From Saccharothrix luteola (GTDB lineage: Bacteria; Actinomycetota; Actinomycetes; Mycobacteriales; Pseudonocardiaceae), in contig NZ_JAJHUO010000006.1 in NCBI RefSeq assembly GCF_020859565.1, positions 186,001 to 250,000 of the forward strand: 64,000 nucleotides of DNA, read 5' to 3'. Under the pieces are notes generated by a model. It was not told where the DNA came from and ran no database searches. It was given only the letters and a program-made list of their open reading frames with translations. The first letter of the stretch is position 1. Each line of letters opens with the position of its first letter. Positions 33,243 through 42,234 of the stretch are shown piece by piece. Made by a program: the position numbers and the translations under genes.

Positions 33243-34031
33243 TCACCAACGCAGGACGTGGGGCGTGCCGGTGCGCTGGAAGTGGCCGACGTTGACGCAC
33301 TCGGTCCAGCCGACCCGGACCCGGCGCGCCAGGGGCTGGTGCACGTGCCCGAACACCGACCACCGCGGCCGGTCGCGCTCGATCACCTTCAGCAACGAGG
33401 TCGAGCCGAGCTCCGGCCGGCGGGCCACCACGTCGTAGGTCAGCTCGGCCACGGCGGGCGGCACGTGCGTGCACAGCACGTCCACCTCACCCAGCCCGGC
33501 CAGGGCCGCGCCGAACTCCTCCTCGGTGCGCAGGTAGGGCCGCCACGGTCCGCGCCGGTTCGGCACGAAACCCGGGTGCAGCACCGCGCCGCCCGCGAAG
33601 CCGAACCGCAGCCCGCCGATCTCGGCCACCTGCCCGTCCAGCACGTGCACGCCGTCGTGGGCGAACAGCGGCCACAGCTCGGGGCTGTCCACGTTGCCCG
33701 GCGTGGCGTAGGTGGGCGCGCTCATCACCGCGAACATCGCGGCGTACTGCTCCATGACCGCCTCTTGGACGACGTCCGCGGCGTTGTCCAGGCTCTCCCA
33801 CAGCGACCGCATGTAGCGGACCGTCTCCGCGCCGAACCGGCCGCGCCGCAGCCGGGCGAACACCTCGACCTTCTCCGCGCCGAAGACCCGGCCCAGGATG
33901 CCCTTGCCGTGGTCGTAGTAGTCGACGAAGTCGACCAGGTCACCGAGGACGACCAGCGCGTCCGCCCCGTCACCGGCGCGCGCGAGCGCCTCCGCGTTGC
34001 CGTGGACATCCGAGACGACGTGAACCCGCAC
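33243..34031 (-). CDS. Calcineurin-like metallophosphoesterase
   Basis: 262 residues from the GTG at 34031; a TTG at 34040 is an alternative. Metal-binding motifs in order: VSDVHGNAE (N-terminus), VLGDLVDFVDYYDHG, TPGNVDSPE (GNxD in place of GNHD), CTHVPPAVAE and FGHVHQP. No signal peptide. The closest general group is the intracellular phosphodiesterases acting on nucleotides. It follows the polyketide-cyclase-like gene by 12 bases, so they are cotranscribed. It has no counterpart in the mycobacterial order. Confidence 0.83.
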   Translation of the reverse strand: MRVHVVSDVHGNAEALARAGDGADALVVLGDLVDFVDYYDHGKGILGRVFGAEKVEVFARLRRGRFGAETVRYMRSLWESLDNAADVVQEAVMEQYAAMFAVMSAPTYATPGNVDSPELWPLFAHDGVHVLDGQVAEIGGLRFGFAGGAVLHPGFVPNRRGPWRPYLRTEEEFGAALAGLGEVDVLCTHVPPAVAELTYDVVARRPELGSTSLLKVIERDRPRWSVFGHVHQPLARRVRVGWTECVNVGHFQRTGTPHVLRW

Positions 34032-34042
34032 GAGACCCAAAT

Positions 34043-34423
34043 CTACGGCAGCACGGGCGGCTCACCAGGCGGCCGACCGGCCTCCAAGATCATCTTGAGG
34101 CCGAGTGACACCTCCTTGGCGGCCAACTGGCGGCTGCGCACCTCGCGGCGTATCCGCTGGTCGGACGCGTCGCCCGGCAAGTCGGCACGCAGGAAGTAGT
34201 GCAGCAGGGTGCCGTCCAGGACCGGCTCCAGCCACACCTCCATCGTTCCGACCAACGCGCCGGCGACCGTCCAGCGCAACCCCTGAGTGCCCCGATCGGC
34301 GTACGCGTCGAGGGTCAGGTCCGGCCAGAACCGCCTCCACGCGTCGGGCGGCGCGAAAGCGGCGGCGACCACCGCCGGAGGCACTGCGAGGAACGTCTCG
34401 TCAACGACGTCGACACTGGGCAC
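34043..34423 (-). CDS. Polyketide cyclase/SRPBCC-like protein (Rv2186c position)
   Basis: About 126 residues with a START-like pattern: DVVDETFLAVPPAVVAAAFA, WRRFWPDLTLDAY, LRWTVAGALVGTMEVWLEP and the C-terminal RSRQLAAKEVSLGLKMILE helix. It is a second small-ligand-binding protein beside the SRPBCC-ArsA operon. I chose the GTG at 34423; another GTG at 34441 adds six residues. It is divergent from fadD15, with about 110 bases shared between their promoters, a layout conserved in mycobacteria. Confidence 0.75.
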   Translation of the reverse strand: MPSVDVVDETFLAVPPAVVAAAFAPPDAWRRFWPDLTLDAYADRGTQGLRWTVAGALVGTMEVWLEPVLDGTLLHYFLRADLPGDASDQRIRREVRSRQLAAKEVSLGLKMILEAGRPPGEPPVLP

Positions 34424-34535
34424 GGGTGGGAAGAGTGCCACGACACGGTTACGGAAACACCGGCCGGCCTGGTGTATCGCCGGAATCACAGGCTAAGTTT
34501 CCCCACCGGTAACAAACAATCGTCCGGAGGTCGAC

Positions 34536-36344
34536 GTGCGCGAGTTCAGCGTCCCCGCCACCGCCACTGTGGCTGCCGAGGAGAACCTCACCGACATGGT
34601 GTGGGCGAACGCGGAGCGCTTCGGCAACGCCGTCAGCTTCCGCCGCCGCGTGGACGGCACGTGGGTGGACGTCACCGCCCGCGACTTCGCCGCCCAGGTC
34701 CTCGCGGTCGCCAAGGGGTTGGTCGCGGCGGGGTTGCAGCCAGGCGAGCGGGTGGGCCTGATGTCCAAGACCCGCTACGAGTGGACCCTCCTCGACTTCG
34801 CCATCTGGCACGCGGGCGGCGTCGTGGTCCCGATCTACGAGACCTCCTCGGCCGAGCAGGTCGAGTGGATCCTGTCCGACTCCTCGGCCAAGGCCGTGTT
34901 CGTGGAGACCTCCGAGCACCGCGCCACAGTGGACTCGGTGGTGGCGGGCCTGCCCGAGGTGCGGCACGTGTGGCAGGTCGACGGACCGTCCGGTGACGCG
35001 GCGGGCGCGATCGACGAGCTGACCGCGCTGGGCGCCTCGGTGTCCGACGACGACGCGCGGGCCCGGCGCAAGGTGGTCGGCGCGGACGACACCGCGACCA
35101 TCGTCTACACCTCCGGCACCACCGGCCGCCCCAAGGGCTGCGAGCTGACCCACCGCAACCTGCTGTCCGAGGTGCGGGCCGGGATCACCGCGTTCCCGCA
35201 GCTCATGCAGGCCGGCAACTCGCTGCTGGTGTTCCTGCCGCTGGCGCACATCCTGGCCCGCGCGCTGGCCCTGTGCGGTGTGTACACGCGCGTGACCATG
35301 GGCCACACGTCCGACGTGAAGACCCTGGTGCAGGACCTCCAGTCGTTCCGACCCACGTTCGTGGTGGCCGTGCCGCGCGTGTTCGAGAAGGTCTACAACG
35401 GCGCGAAGCAGAAGGCGCACGCGGCGGGCAAGGGCAAGATCTTCGACGCCGCCGAGGCGACCGCGGTGGCCTACAGCGAGGCGCTCGACAAGGACGGCCC
35501 CGGCCTCGGGCTCAAGATCAAGCACGCGCTGTTCGCGAAGCTCGTCTACAGCAAGCTCCTCGCGGCGCTCGGCGGCCGGTGCACCAACGCGGTCTCCGGC
35601 GGCGCGCCGCTGGGTGAGCGGCTGGCGCACTTCTTCCGCGGCATCGGCGTGCCGGTGTTCGAGGGCTACGGCCTGACCGAGACCAGCGCCGCGTCGAACC
35701 TGAACACCGCGTCGGCGTTCCGGGTCGGCACGGTGGGCCGGCCGGTCAGCGGCACGTCGATCCGCATCGGCGAGGACGGCGAGATCCTGATCAAGGGCGA
35801 CGTCGTGTTCCGCAGCTACTGGAACAACCCGACGGCCACGGCGGAGGCGCTGGAGGACGGCTGGTTCCACACCGGTGACATCGGCGAGCTGGACGACGAC
35901 GGCTTCCTGAAGATCACCGGGCGCAAGAAGGAGATCATCGTGACGGCCGGCGGGAAGAACGTCTCGCCCGCCGTGCTGGAGGACCGCCTGCGCGCCCACC
36001 CGCTGATCAGCCAGTGCATGGTGGTCGGCGACGCGCAGCCGTTCATCGGCGCGCTGATCACGATCGACCCGGAGTTCTTCCCGGCCTGGAAGGAGCAGAA
36101 CGGCAAGCCCGGCTCGGCGACCGTGGCCGACCTGGTCGACGACGAGACGCTGCGCGGCGTGATCCAGGCCGCGGTGGACGAGGCCAACCAGGCGGTGTCC
36201 AAGGCGGAGGCGATCAAGAAGTTCCGCATCCTGCCGGTGGACTTCACCGAGGCGGGCGGCGAGATGACCCCGAGCCTCAAGCTCCGTCGTTCGGTGGTCG
36301 CCACGACCTACAAGCAGGAAATCGAGTCGATCTACGCAGGCTGA
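34536..36344 (+). CDS. fadD15: Long-chain fatty-acid CoA ligase (FadD15-like)
   Basis: 602 residues of the AMP-forming ligase superfamily. The P-loop IVYTSGTTGRPKGCELTHRN (about 190), FEGYGLTETSAASNLN (about 370), the hinge GDIGELDDDGFLKITGRKKE (about 445) and the C-terminal catalytic lysine region KAEAIKKFRILPVDFTEAGG are intact. It activates long-chain fatty acids to acyl-CoA at the membrane. The GTG at 34536 has GGAGG five bases ahead. It matches M. tuberculosis FadD15 (Rv2187) in size and position, upstream of pimB'; here a SARP gene is inserted between the two. Confidence 0.92.
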   Translation: MREFSVPATATVAAEENLTDMVWANAERFGNAVSFRRRVDGTWVDVTARDFAAQVLAVAKGLVAAGLQPGERVGLMSKTRYEWTLLDFAIWHAGGVVVPIYETSSAEQVEWILSDSSAKAVFVETSEHRATVDSVVAGLPEVRHVWQVDGPSGDAAGAIDELTALGASVSDDDARARRKVVGADDTATIVYTSGTTGRPKGCELTHRNLLSEVRAGITAFPQLMQAGNSLLVFLPLAHILARALALCGVYTRVTMGHTSDVKTLVQDLQSFRPTFVVAVPRVFEKVYNGAKQKAHAAGKGKIFDAAEATAVAYSEALDKDGPGLGLKIKHALFAKLVYSKLLAALGGRCTNAVSGGAPLGERLAHFFRGIGVPVFEGYGLTETSAASNLNTASAFRVGTVGRPVSGTSIRIGEDGEILIKGDVVFRSYWNNPTATAEALEDGWFHTGDIGELDDDGFLKITGRKKEIIVTAGGKNVSPAVLEDRLRAHPLISQCMVVGDAQPFIGALITIDPEFFPAWKEQNGKPGSATVADLVDDETLRGVIQAAVDEANQAVSKAEAIKKFRILPVDFTEAGGEMTPSLKLRRSVVATTYKQEIESIYAG

Positions 36345-36354
36345 AACCCGTCCC

Positions 36355-36394
36355 GCGAGGTCGCGTCGACCGTTCACCACCGACGCGACCTCGC
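36355..36394. terminator. 14-bp perfect hairpin after fadD15 (GCGAGGTCGC family)
   Basis: Stem 36355-36368 with 36381-36394 (GCGAGGTCGCGTCG) and a 12-base loop. The arm and the first loop bases (GTCGACCGTTC) recur in the long hairpin after pknL. Confidence 0.85.
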
Positions 36395-36402
36395 CTGCCA
36401 TC

Positions 36403-36420
36403 TGCGGAGCAGCGGCAATT
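36403..36420. repeat. Short interspersed repeat, reverse copy
   Basis: On the minus strand this reads AATTGCCGCTGCTCCGCA, related to GATCGCCGCTGCTCCGC at 25902 and near 44.97-45.04 kb. Confidence 0.5.
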
Positions 36421-36429
36421 GGACACAGA

Positions 36430-36461
36430 CGAGTGGCCCGCACCGAAGTGCGGGCCACTCG
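36430..36461. terminator. 14-bp perfect hairpin, second after fadD15
   Basis: Stem 36430-36443 with 36448-36461 (CGAGTGGCCCGCAC) closed by a CGAA tetraloop. With the preceding hairpin it gives a double terminator. Confidence 0.85.
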
Positions 36462-36509
36462 ACCCCCAGTGATCGCGTATCCGCTGACGCGGACCCGAGA
36501 AGTTCTGTT

Positions 36510-36531
36510 GTCCCGGTCCCCCAACCGGGAC
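36510..36531. promoter_or_regulatory. Small inverted repeat ahead of the SARP gene
   Basis: GTCCCGGT (36510-36517) and ACCGGGAC (36524-36531) with a 6-base spacer, about 110 bases before the SARP start. CGCTGACGCGG occurs on each side of it (36482 and 36563), as SARP-type binding sites are often direct repeats. No promoter hexamers are clear. Confidence 0.35.
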
Positions 36532-36642
36532 GCTTCATAGCGTGCCGCAGCGCGCTGTCGTATCGCTGACGCGGCGATGACTCGTGCCGTCAGCGCCCGC
36601 CCTAGGCTGTGCACAGCGAGGCGGAACGAGGGGACGCGAAGG

Positions 36643-39600
36643 ATGGGCGCTGGGCCGTGGTTCGGCCTGCTCGGCCCGCTCGAGGTGCGCATACAGGGTC
36701 GACCGGTGCCCGTTCGGGCAGGTAAGCACCGGGCGCTGCTGGCCGCCCTCTCGCTGCGCGCGGGCCGTGCCGTCTCAATTGGCGAGTTGGTCTCCTTCCT
36801 GTGGGGCGGCGACCCGCCCGCCCGCACGCGCGGCACGTTGCAGACCTACGTCATGCGGTTGCGGCAGTTGCTCGGCGACCCGTCGCTGATCCGGACCACT
36901 TCGGACGGCTACCGGTTGGTGGTGCCGCCGGAGCAGGTGGACGTGCACCGGTTCACCACCACGGCCGGGCTGGCGAGGCAGGCCGCGCAGTCCGGGCACC
37001 TGACCGACGCCGCCGAGCTGTACGCCGAGGCGCTCGGCCTGTGGCGCGGGCCGGCGCTGTCGGACGTGCCGTCGGAGGCGTTGCGCGACGACGAGGTGCC
37101 GCGGCTGGCCGAGCGGCTGCTGGTCGTGCACGAGGAGCGCAACGACGTCGAGCTGGCGCTGGGCAACCACGAGCGGCTGGTGCCCGTGCTGCGCTCGTTG
37201 ACCGCGGACCACCCGCTGCGCGAGCGGTTCTGGGCGCAGCTGATGGTGGCGCTGTACCGGGGCAGCAGGCAGGCCGAGGCGCTGGAGGCGTTCCGGCTGG
37301 TCGACCGGCTGCTCGGCGAGCAGCTGGGCATCGAGCCCGGTCCGGCGCTGCGCGAGCTGCACCAGGCGATCCTGGTCGGCGACCCGAGCCTGGCCGCGCC
37401 CACCGAGCGGGTCGACCCGGACGTGCCCGACCAGCTGCCGCCGGACGTGCCGGACTTCGTCGGCCGGACCGAGCTGGTCGACCGGATCTCCCGCCTGATC
37501 GCGCCGGACGGCCCGCGCACCGCGGTGCCGATCGTGACGCTGACCGGCGTGCCCGGCGTGGGCAAGACGGCGTTGGCGGTGCACGTGGCGCACCGGCTGC
37601 GCGACCGGTTCCCGGACGGTCGGCTGTACGTCGACCTGCGCGGGTACGCGTCCGGGCCGGCCACGCCGGTGGTGGAGGTGCTGACCCGGTTCCTGCGCGC
37701 GCTCGGCGTGCCGCCGGAGCAGATCCCGGTGGACTCCGACGAGCAGAGCACCCTGTTCCGGTCGCTGCTCACGGGCCGGCGGATGCTGCTGGTGCTGGAC
37801 AACGCCGCCGCGCCGGACCAGGTGCGCCCGCTGCTGCCCGGCGCGGCGAGCTGCCCGGTGCTGGTGACCAGCCGTGACGACCTGCGCGGGCTGATCGCCG
37901 TCGACGGCGCCCGGCGGGTCGGGCTGGACGTGCTCGCGCCGGAGAAGTCGCTGGCCGTGCTGCGCCGGTCCGGGCCGGCGGCGGAGGAGCTGGCGCGGCG
38001 GTGCGGGCACCTACCGCTGACGCTGCACATCGCGGCGGCCTCGGTGGCGGGCGGTTCGGTGGTGAGGTACCTGGAGAAGCTGGGCGACCGCCGTCCGCTC
38101 GACCTCGCGCACGCCGCCCTGACGCCGGGCGCGCGGCGACTGTTCGCGCTGCTCAGCGTGGTGCCGGGAGCGGACTTCACGACGGAGGCGGCGGCGAACG
38201 CGGCAGAGCTGACCGTGCCGGAGGCCGCCGCCCTGCTCGGGCAGCTGACCAGGGCGCGGCTGGTGAGCGCCGACCGCGGCCGGTACGCGTTCCACGACGC
38301 GCTGGCGCGGTTCGCGGCCGAGATGGCGGAGGCCGGGAACGAGGACGTGGCCGCGGCGCGCGTGCGGCTGCTGGAGTTCTACGTGCGTGCCGTCGACCAC
38401 TGCGCAGAGCTGCTGTACCCGGACCTGATGCGGCTGCCGACGCCCGCCGGGCGGGCGGTGCGGCTGCCGCGGATCGAGACGACGGCGCAGGCGCGGGCGT
38501 GGCTGGACGCGGAGCGGCCGAACCTGACCGCGGCGATCCGCTCGGCGGCGGAACGGGGCCCGGCCGCGATGTCGTGGCAGCTCGCCGACGGGCTGCGCGG
38601 CTACCTGTGGATCGGCAAGCACGTCACCGAGTGGCTGACGACCGCGCAGTACGGGCTGGACGCCGCGCACGAGCAGCGGGACGTGGCGGGCGAGGCCGCG
38701 ATGCACCAGAACCTGGCCACGCTGCACTGGCGGCTCGGCGACTTCACCACGTCCATCGCGCATTACACCCGGGCGGTGGAGCTGCACCGCGCCTCCGGCG
38801 ACCTCGCGTCGGAGGCGGGCGTGCGCAGCTACCTCGGCGTGGTGCGGATGGAAGCGGGCGACCTGGAGGGCGCCCGCGACGACCTGGAGATGTGCCTGGC
38901 GCTGAAGCGCGAGTCCGGCGAGCCGAGGTCGGGCGAGACGGGCGTGCTGACCGGGTTGGGCGTGCTCGCGATCGAGACCGGTGAGCTGGCCGAGGCGGTG
39001 GACCTGCTGGGCGAGGCGCTGGCGATCAGCGTGGAGCACGGGTTGCGGGGCAGCGAGATCACCGCGTTGACGCTCCTCGGCGTGGCGTCACAGCTCATGG
39101 GCGAGCCACAGCGCGCGCTCGCCCACCTGTCCGAGGCGTTGCGCCTGTCGGTGGAGGCGGGATTCCGCGAGGCCGCCGCACGGGTGCTGGAGAGCACCGC
39201 GTCCGTGCGGCTGGACTTGGGCGAGCACGCCGCGGCGCTGGACCTGGCCGACCGGGCGCTGGCCGAGCTGCGGGAGGGCGGTGACCAGCGGATCACCACG
39301 AACGTGCTCGTGGTGATGGCGTCGGCGAACCGGGGCCTGGGTTCCCTGCGGACGGCCGACGAGCAGTTCCAGCAGGCCCTGACCAAGGCGCGGCGGATCG
39401 GCTACCTGCCGGGCGAGGCGCGCGCCCTGATCGGCCTGGCGGCCGTGCGCAGGCTGCTGGGCCAGCTCGCGGAGGCCAAGACCCTGGCCGCCCAGGCCGT
39501 CACCCTGACGGCGGGCCTCGGCCTGCGGATCACGGAGCGCACCGCCCGCACCGAGCTCGCCACCATCCACGACGCCCTGGGCGAGCACACCGCCGCCGCC

Positions 39601-39651
39601 ACCGAAACGACCCGGGCGTCCGACCTCCAGGACCAAATCGGCCACCCCTGA
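36643..39651 (+). CDS. AfsR-like SARP regulator with ATPase and TPR domains
   Basis: 1002 residues from the ATG at 36643 (GAAGG ahead). Domain order: OmpR-like winged helix (about 1-95, FGLLGPLEVRIQGRPVPVRA), BTAD domain (about 100-245, VDVHRFTTTAGLARQAA; LGEQLGIEPGPALRELHQAI), an NB-ARC/STAND ATPase with Walker A LTGVPGVGKTALAVHVAH (about 300) and Walker B RRMLLVLDNAA, then about ten TPR units to the end. AfsR and relatives integrate signals to switch on secondary metabolism. No biosynthetic cluster is next to it. It sits between fadD15 and pimB', which are adjacent in mycobacteria, and is therefore an insertion. Confidence 0.9.
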   Translation: MGAGPWFGLLGPLEVRIQGRPVPVRAGKHRALLAALSLRAGRAVSIGELVSFLWGGDPPARTRGTLQTYVMRLRQLLGDPSLIRTTSDGYRLVVPPEQVDVHRFTTTAGLARQAAQSGHLTDAAELYAEALGLWRGPALSDVPSEALRDDEVPRLAERLLVVHEERNDVELALGNHERLVPVLRSLTADHPLRERFWAQLMVALYRGSRQAEALEAFRLVDRLLGEQLGIEPGPALRELHQAILVGDPSLAAPTERVDPDVPDQLPPDVPDFVGRTELVDRISRLIAPDGPRTAVPIVTLTGVPGVGKTALAVHVAHRLRDRFPDGRLYVDLRGYASGPATPVVEVLTRFLRALGVPPEQIPVDSDEQSTLFRSLLTGRRMLLVLDNAAAPDQVRPLLPGAASCPVLVTSRDDLRGLIAVDGARRVGLDVLAPEKSLAVLRRSGPAAEELARRCGHLPLTLHIAAASVAGGSVVRYLEKLGDRRPLDLAHAALTPGARRLFALLSVVPGADFTTEAAANAAELTVPEAAALLGQLTRARLVSADRGRYAFHDALARFAAEMAEAGNEDVAAARVRLLEFYVRAVDHCAELLYPDLMRLPTPAGRAVRLPRIETTAQARAWLDAERPNLTAAIRSAAERGPAAMSWQLADGLRGYLWIGKHVTEWLTTAQYGLDAAHEQRDVAGEAAMHQNLATLHWRLGDFTTSIAHYTRAVELHRASGDLASEAGVRSYLGVVRMEAGDLEGARDDLEMCLALKRESGEPRSGETGVLTGLGVLAIETGELAEAVDLLGEALAISVEHGLRGSEITALTLLGVASQLMGEPQRALAHLSEALRLSVEAGFREAAARVLESTASVRLDLGEHAAALDLADRALAELREGGDQRITTNVLVVMASANRGLGSLRTADEQFQQALTKARRIGYLPGEARALIGLAAVRRLLGQLAEAKTLAAQAVTLTAGLGLRITERTARTELATIHDALGEHTAAATETTRASDLQDQIGHP

Positions 39652-39668
39652 CCCCCACCCGCACGAGA

Positions 39669-39745
39669 GTCCTACGTCCAAACCGCGCGTGTCCTACGTC
39701 CAGGGCGCGAGAGTCCTACGTTCAGGACCCACGAGTTCAACGCTC
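39669..39745. repeat. 22-bp-period repeat array, second site
   Basis: Four units at 39669, 39691, 39713 and 39735, exactly 22 apart: three GTCCTACGTYCA-type units and one GTTCAACGCTCAGG. The last unit equals the variant unit at 29069 of the first array (GAGTTCAACGCTCAGG). It again fills the interval between two convergent genes. Confidence 0.9.
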
Positions 39746-40874
39746 AGGCGTCGATCAAGCGGACCAGGCGGTCGGCCAGGTCGTCCCAGCGCCAGTTCCC
39801 GGTGACCCACTCCCGGCCCGCCGCGCCCATCTTCGCGGCCGTCCCCGGATCGGCCAGCAGCGCGGCGACGGCGTTGGCCACCTCCGCCACCTCACGCCCG
39901 TCGACCACCCGCCCCGTCACGCCGTCGCGCACGGTCTCCGGCGCACCGCCCGAACGCCCCGCCACGACCGGCAGGCCGGTGGCCGACGCCTCCAGGTACA
40001 CGATCCCCAGGCCCTCGACGTCCAGCCCACGCCCACGCGTACGGCACGGCATCGCGAACACGTCACCGGCGTTGTAGTGCGCGGGCAGCTCCTCCCACGG
40101 CACCGACCCGGTCAGCACCACGTGCTCCGACACGCCGACCGACGCCGCCAGCCGCTCCAACGCCCCCCGGTACGGCCCACCGCCCACCAGCAGCAACGCC
40201 GCGCCCGGCACCTGCCGCCGGATCTCCGGCAACGCCCGCACCAGCACGTCCTGCCCCTTGCGCGGCACGAGCCGCGACACGCACACCACCACCGGCCGGT
40301 CGCCCAACCCGTACCGGGCGCGCATCTCCGCCCGCGCCGCCGCCGAAGGCGCGAACACCGACGTGTCCACCCCCGACGGCAGGTGCTCCAACGCCGCCAT
40401 CGGACCGAATGCCGCCGCGAACCGCGAACGCGTGTACCTGCTCACGAACGTCACCACGTCCGCGTCCGACCCGATCCGCCGCAACGCCTGCCGCGCGCCC
40501 GGCAGCATGGACCACCCGACCTCGTGCCCGTGCGTCGACGCCAACACCCGAGAAGCGCCGGCGGCACGCAGCCGTGACGTCATCAGCGCCAACGGCGCAG
40601 CCGCCCCGAACCACACGGCGTCACAGCGCGCTCCGCGCAGGATGTCCGACGCCCGCCGCACGACGTCCGGCGTGGGCAGCATCAACGTCCCCGGATGCCG
40701 CACCACCTCGAACGGCTGCGCCGCGTCGAACTCCGGGTGCGAGCCGGACGACGACTCCCACGACGGCGCGTACACCACCAGCTCGGGCAGCCGCACGGCC
40801 AGCGCGTGCAGGTAGGCCTGGATTCCGCCGGGCCGTGGCGGGAAGTCATTGGTCACCAACAGGGTCCGACGCAC
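39744..40874 (-). CDS. pimB: PimB'-like GDP-mannose-dependent mannosyltransferase
   Basis: 376 residues of GT-B fold, family GT4. The N-terminal TNDFPPRPGGIQAYLHALA is characteristic of PimB', and the C-terminal half has CVSRLVPRKGQDVLV, LLLVGGGPYRGALE and the nucleotide-sugar motif GLDVEGLGIVYLEASATGLP. PimB' adds the second mannose (alpha-1,6) to phosphatidylinositol monomannoside in PIM/LAM synthesis on the inner membrane. It matches Rv2188c by position. Start GTG at 40874. It is followed by the 22-bp repeat array and preceded, ten bases away, by the secreted peptidase gene. Confidence 0.9.
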   Translation of the reverse strand: MRRTLLVTNDFPPRPGGIQAYLHALAVRLPELVVYAPSWESSSGSHPEFDAAQPFEVVRHPGTLMLPTPDVVRRASDILRGARCDAVWFGAAAPLALMTSRLRAAGASRVLASTHGHEVGWSMLPGARQALRRIGSDADVVTFVSRYTRSRFAAAFGPMAALEHLPSGVDTSVFAPSAAARAEMRARYGLGDRPVVVCVSRLVPRKGQDVLVRALPEIRRQVPGAALLLVGGGPYRGALERLAASVGVSEHVVLTGSVPWEELPAHYNAGDVFAMPCRTRGRGLDVEGLGIVYLEASATGLPVVAGRSGGAPETVRDGVTGRVVDGREVAEVANAVAALLADPGTAAKMGAAGREWVTGNWRWDDLADRLVRLIDA

Positions 40875-40883
40875 GCGACCACG

Positions 40884-42173
40884 TTACGGGAACGACCGCC
40901 GCAGGAACTCCTGCCACCCGCGCACCAGCGCCGAGGTGTCCCCACCGGTCACCTCCAGCAGCACGCCGTCCACTTCGGACGCCCGAACCCGCGCCAGCCT
41001 CCGGTACAGCGCCACCAGCCCCGGCTCGCCGAGCGACGACGCCAGGTACAGGTTCAGCGACCACGCCTCTTGGTAGGCCAGCTCCATCCCGTCACCCCGG
41101 AAGTCGGCGTCCGACGGCAGCGAGGAGGGCAACGACTGCCGCACGCGCGCGGCCAGCAGCGGCGCGGCCTTGGCCGGCGGCACGTCGCTGCGCCGGTAGC
41201 CGACGTAGTCCGCGAACCCCTCCAGCACCCACATCGGCGCCCCGTCGACGGTCTCGCCGCGCGCGGCGACGTGCGTGATCTCGTGCCGCAGCAGCACCCG
41301 CAGCGCCAACGGCGACAACGCGCCCGCGCTGTCCGGGTTCAGCACCACCCGTTGGCCGCGGGCGGTGTGCGTGTCCGGGTCCACCCGGTCCGCCACCGCG
41401 ACGCCCGCGATAGCGCCGGTGGCGAACCCGGGTCCGACCAGCGCGACCATCTCCGCCGGGCTCGCCGGGATCAGCACGGCCACCTGACGCGCCCAAGCCT
41501 GGCCCCAGACCTCGGTCACGGCCGTGACGGCGCCGTCCAGCTCCGCCAGCACCCGTGCGGCGAGCACCTCGCCGCCGGGGTGGCTCAACACTAACCCGCC
41601 GGCACCCGCGAGCACGTGGCTCGGCCCGAAGTCCCACGGCCCGCGCCACGTGCGCTTGCCCAGCGGCTCCAGCGCGGTGTCGGAGTTGAGGTACCAGCGG
41701 CCGTCGCGCCGGGTGAACAGGTACGCCATGCCCTGGCTGCTCGGCTCCACGTCCACGCCGCGGAGCCGGTACGACAGCCGCACGTCCGGCGCCCACACCT
41801 CGTCGGCGGCGGGCAGGTCGAGCGTGGTGACGTCGGTGCCCGTGACATCAGCCTGGCCCTCGGTGTCGGATACCAAGTCGGCAACGTACTCCCACTCCGC
41901 CAACGGCACGGAGGAGAGGTTGCGGAACAGGTCGCGCTGCCGTTGCCGGAACCCGGCGTCGGCGAGGGGGTCGAGGTCCGCGGTGAACGCCGTCTCGTCC
42001 CGGTCCAGCACGGCCCGCGCGCGCCGTTCGAGCAGCGCCCGCACGGCGTCCGCACGCGAGGTGGCGGCGGACGCGGGCGGGGCGGACGGGGTCGCCGGGA
42101 GGACGGCCGTGACCAGTCCGGCGAGGAACGTCACGGCCACCAACGCGGCCAGCACACCCCGAAAACGGCTCAC
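40884..42173 (-). CDS. Secreted MA-like metallopeptidase-family protein
   Basis: 429 residues from the GTG at 42173. A signal peptide (FRGVLAALVAVTFLAGLVTA) ends near PASAATSR, so the protein is exported. After an NTF2-like region (about 40-200) comes a gluzincin-type domain with the zinc motif RHEITHVAARGE (HExxH, about residue 315) and a downstream LEGFADYVGYRRSD carrying the third ligand. Proteins of this peptidase-MA-like type are found next to pimB' in other Pseudonocardiales (inference from general gene order). The substrate is unknown. It follows the NlpC/P60 terminator and precedes pimB'. Confidence 0.8.
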   Translation of the reverse strand: MSRFRGVLAALVAVTFLAGLVTAVLPATPSAPPASAATSRADAVRALLERRARAVLDRDETAFTADLDPLADAGFRQRQRDLFRNLSSVPLAEWEYVADLVSDTEGQADVTGTDVTTLDLPAADEVWAPDVRLSYRLRGVDVEPSSQGMAYLFTRRDGRWYLNSDTALEPLGKRTWRGPWDFGPSHVLAGAGGLVLSHPGGEVLAARVLAELDGAVTAVTEVWGQAWARQVAVLIPASPAEMVALVGPGFATGAIAGVAVADRVDPDTHTARGQRVVLNPDSAGALSPLALRVLLRHEITHVAARGETVDGAPMWVLEGFADYVGYRRSDVPPAKAAPLLAARVRQSLPSSLPSDADFRGDGMELAYQEAWSLNLYLASSLGEPGLVALYRRLARVRASEVDGVLLEVTGGDTSALVRGWQEFLRRSFP

Positions 42174-42189
42174 GAGCCTCCAAAGTCAA

Positions 42190-42223
42190 CGGCAGGGCCA
42201 CCCCCTCGAGGATGGCCCTGCCG
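42190..42223. terminator. 11-bp perfect hairpin after the NlpC/P60 gene
   Basis: Stem 42190-42200 with 42213-42223 (CGGCAGGGCCA), 12-base loop, just past the NlpC/P60 stop on the minus strand and ahead of the peptidase start. Confidence 0.8.
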
Positions 42224-42234
42224 GACGACGACTG

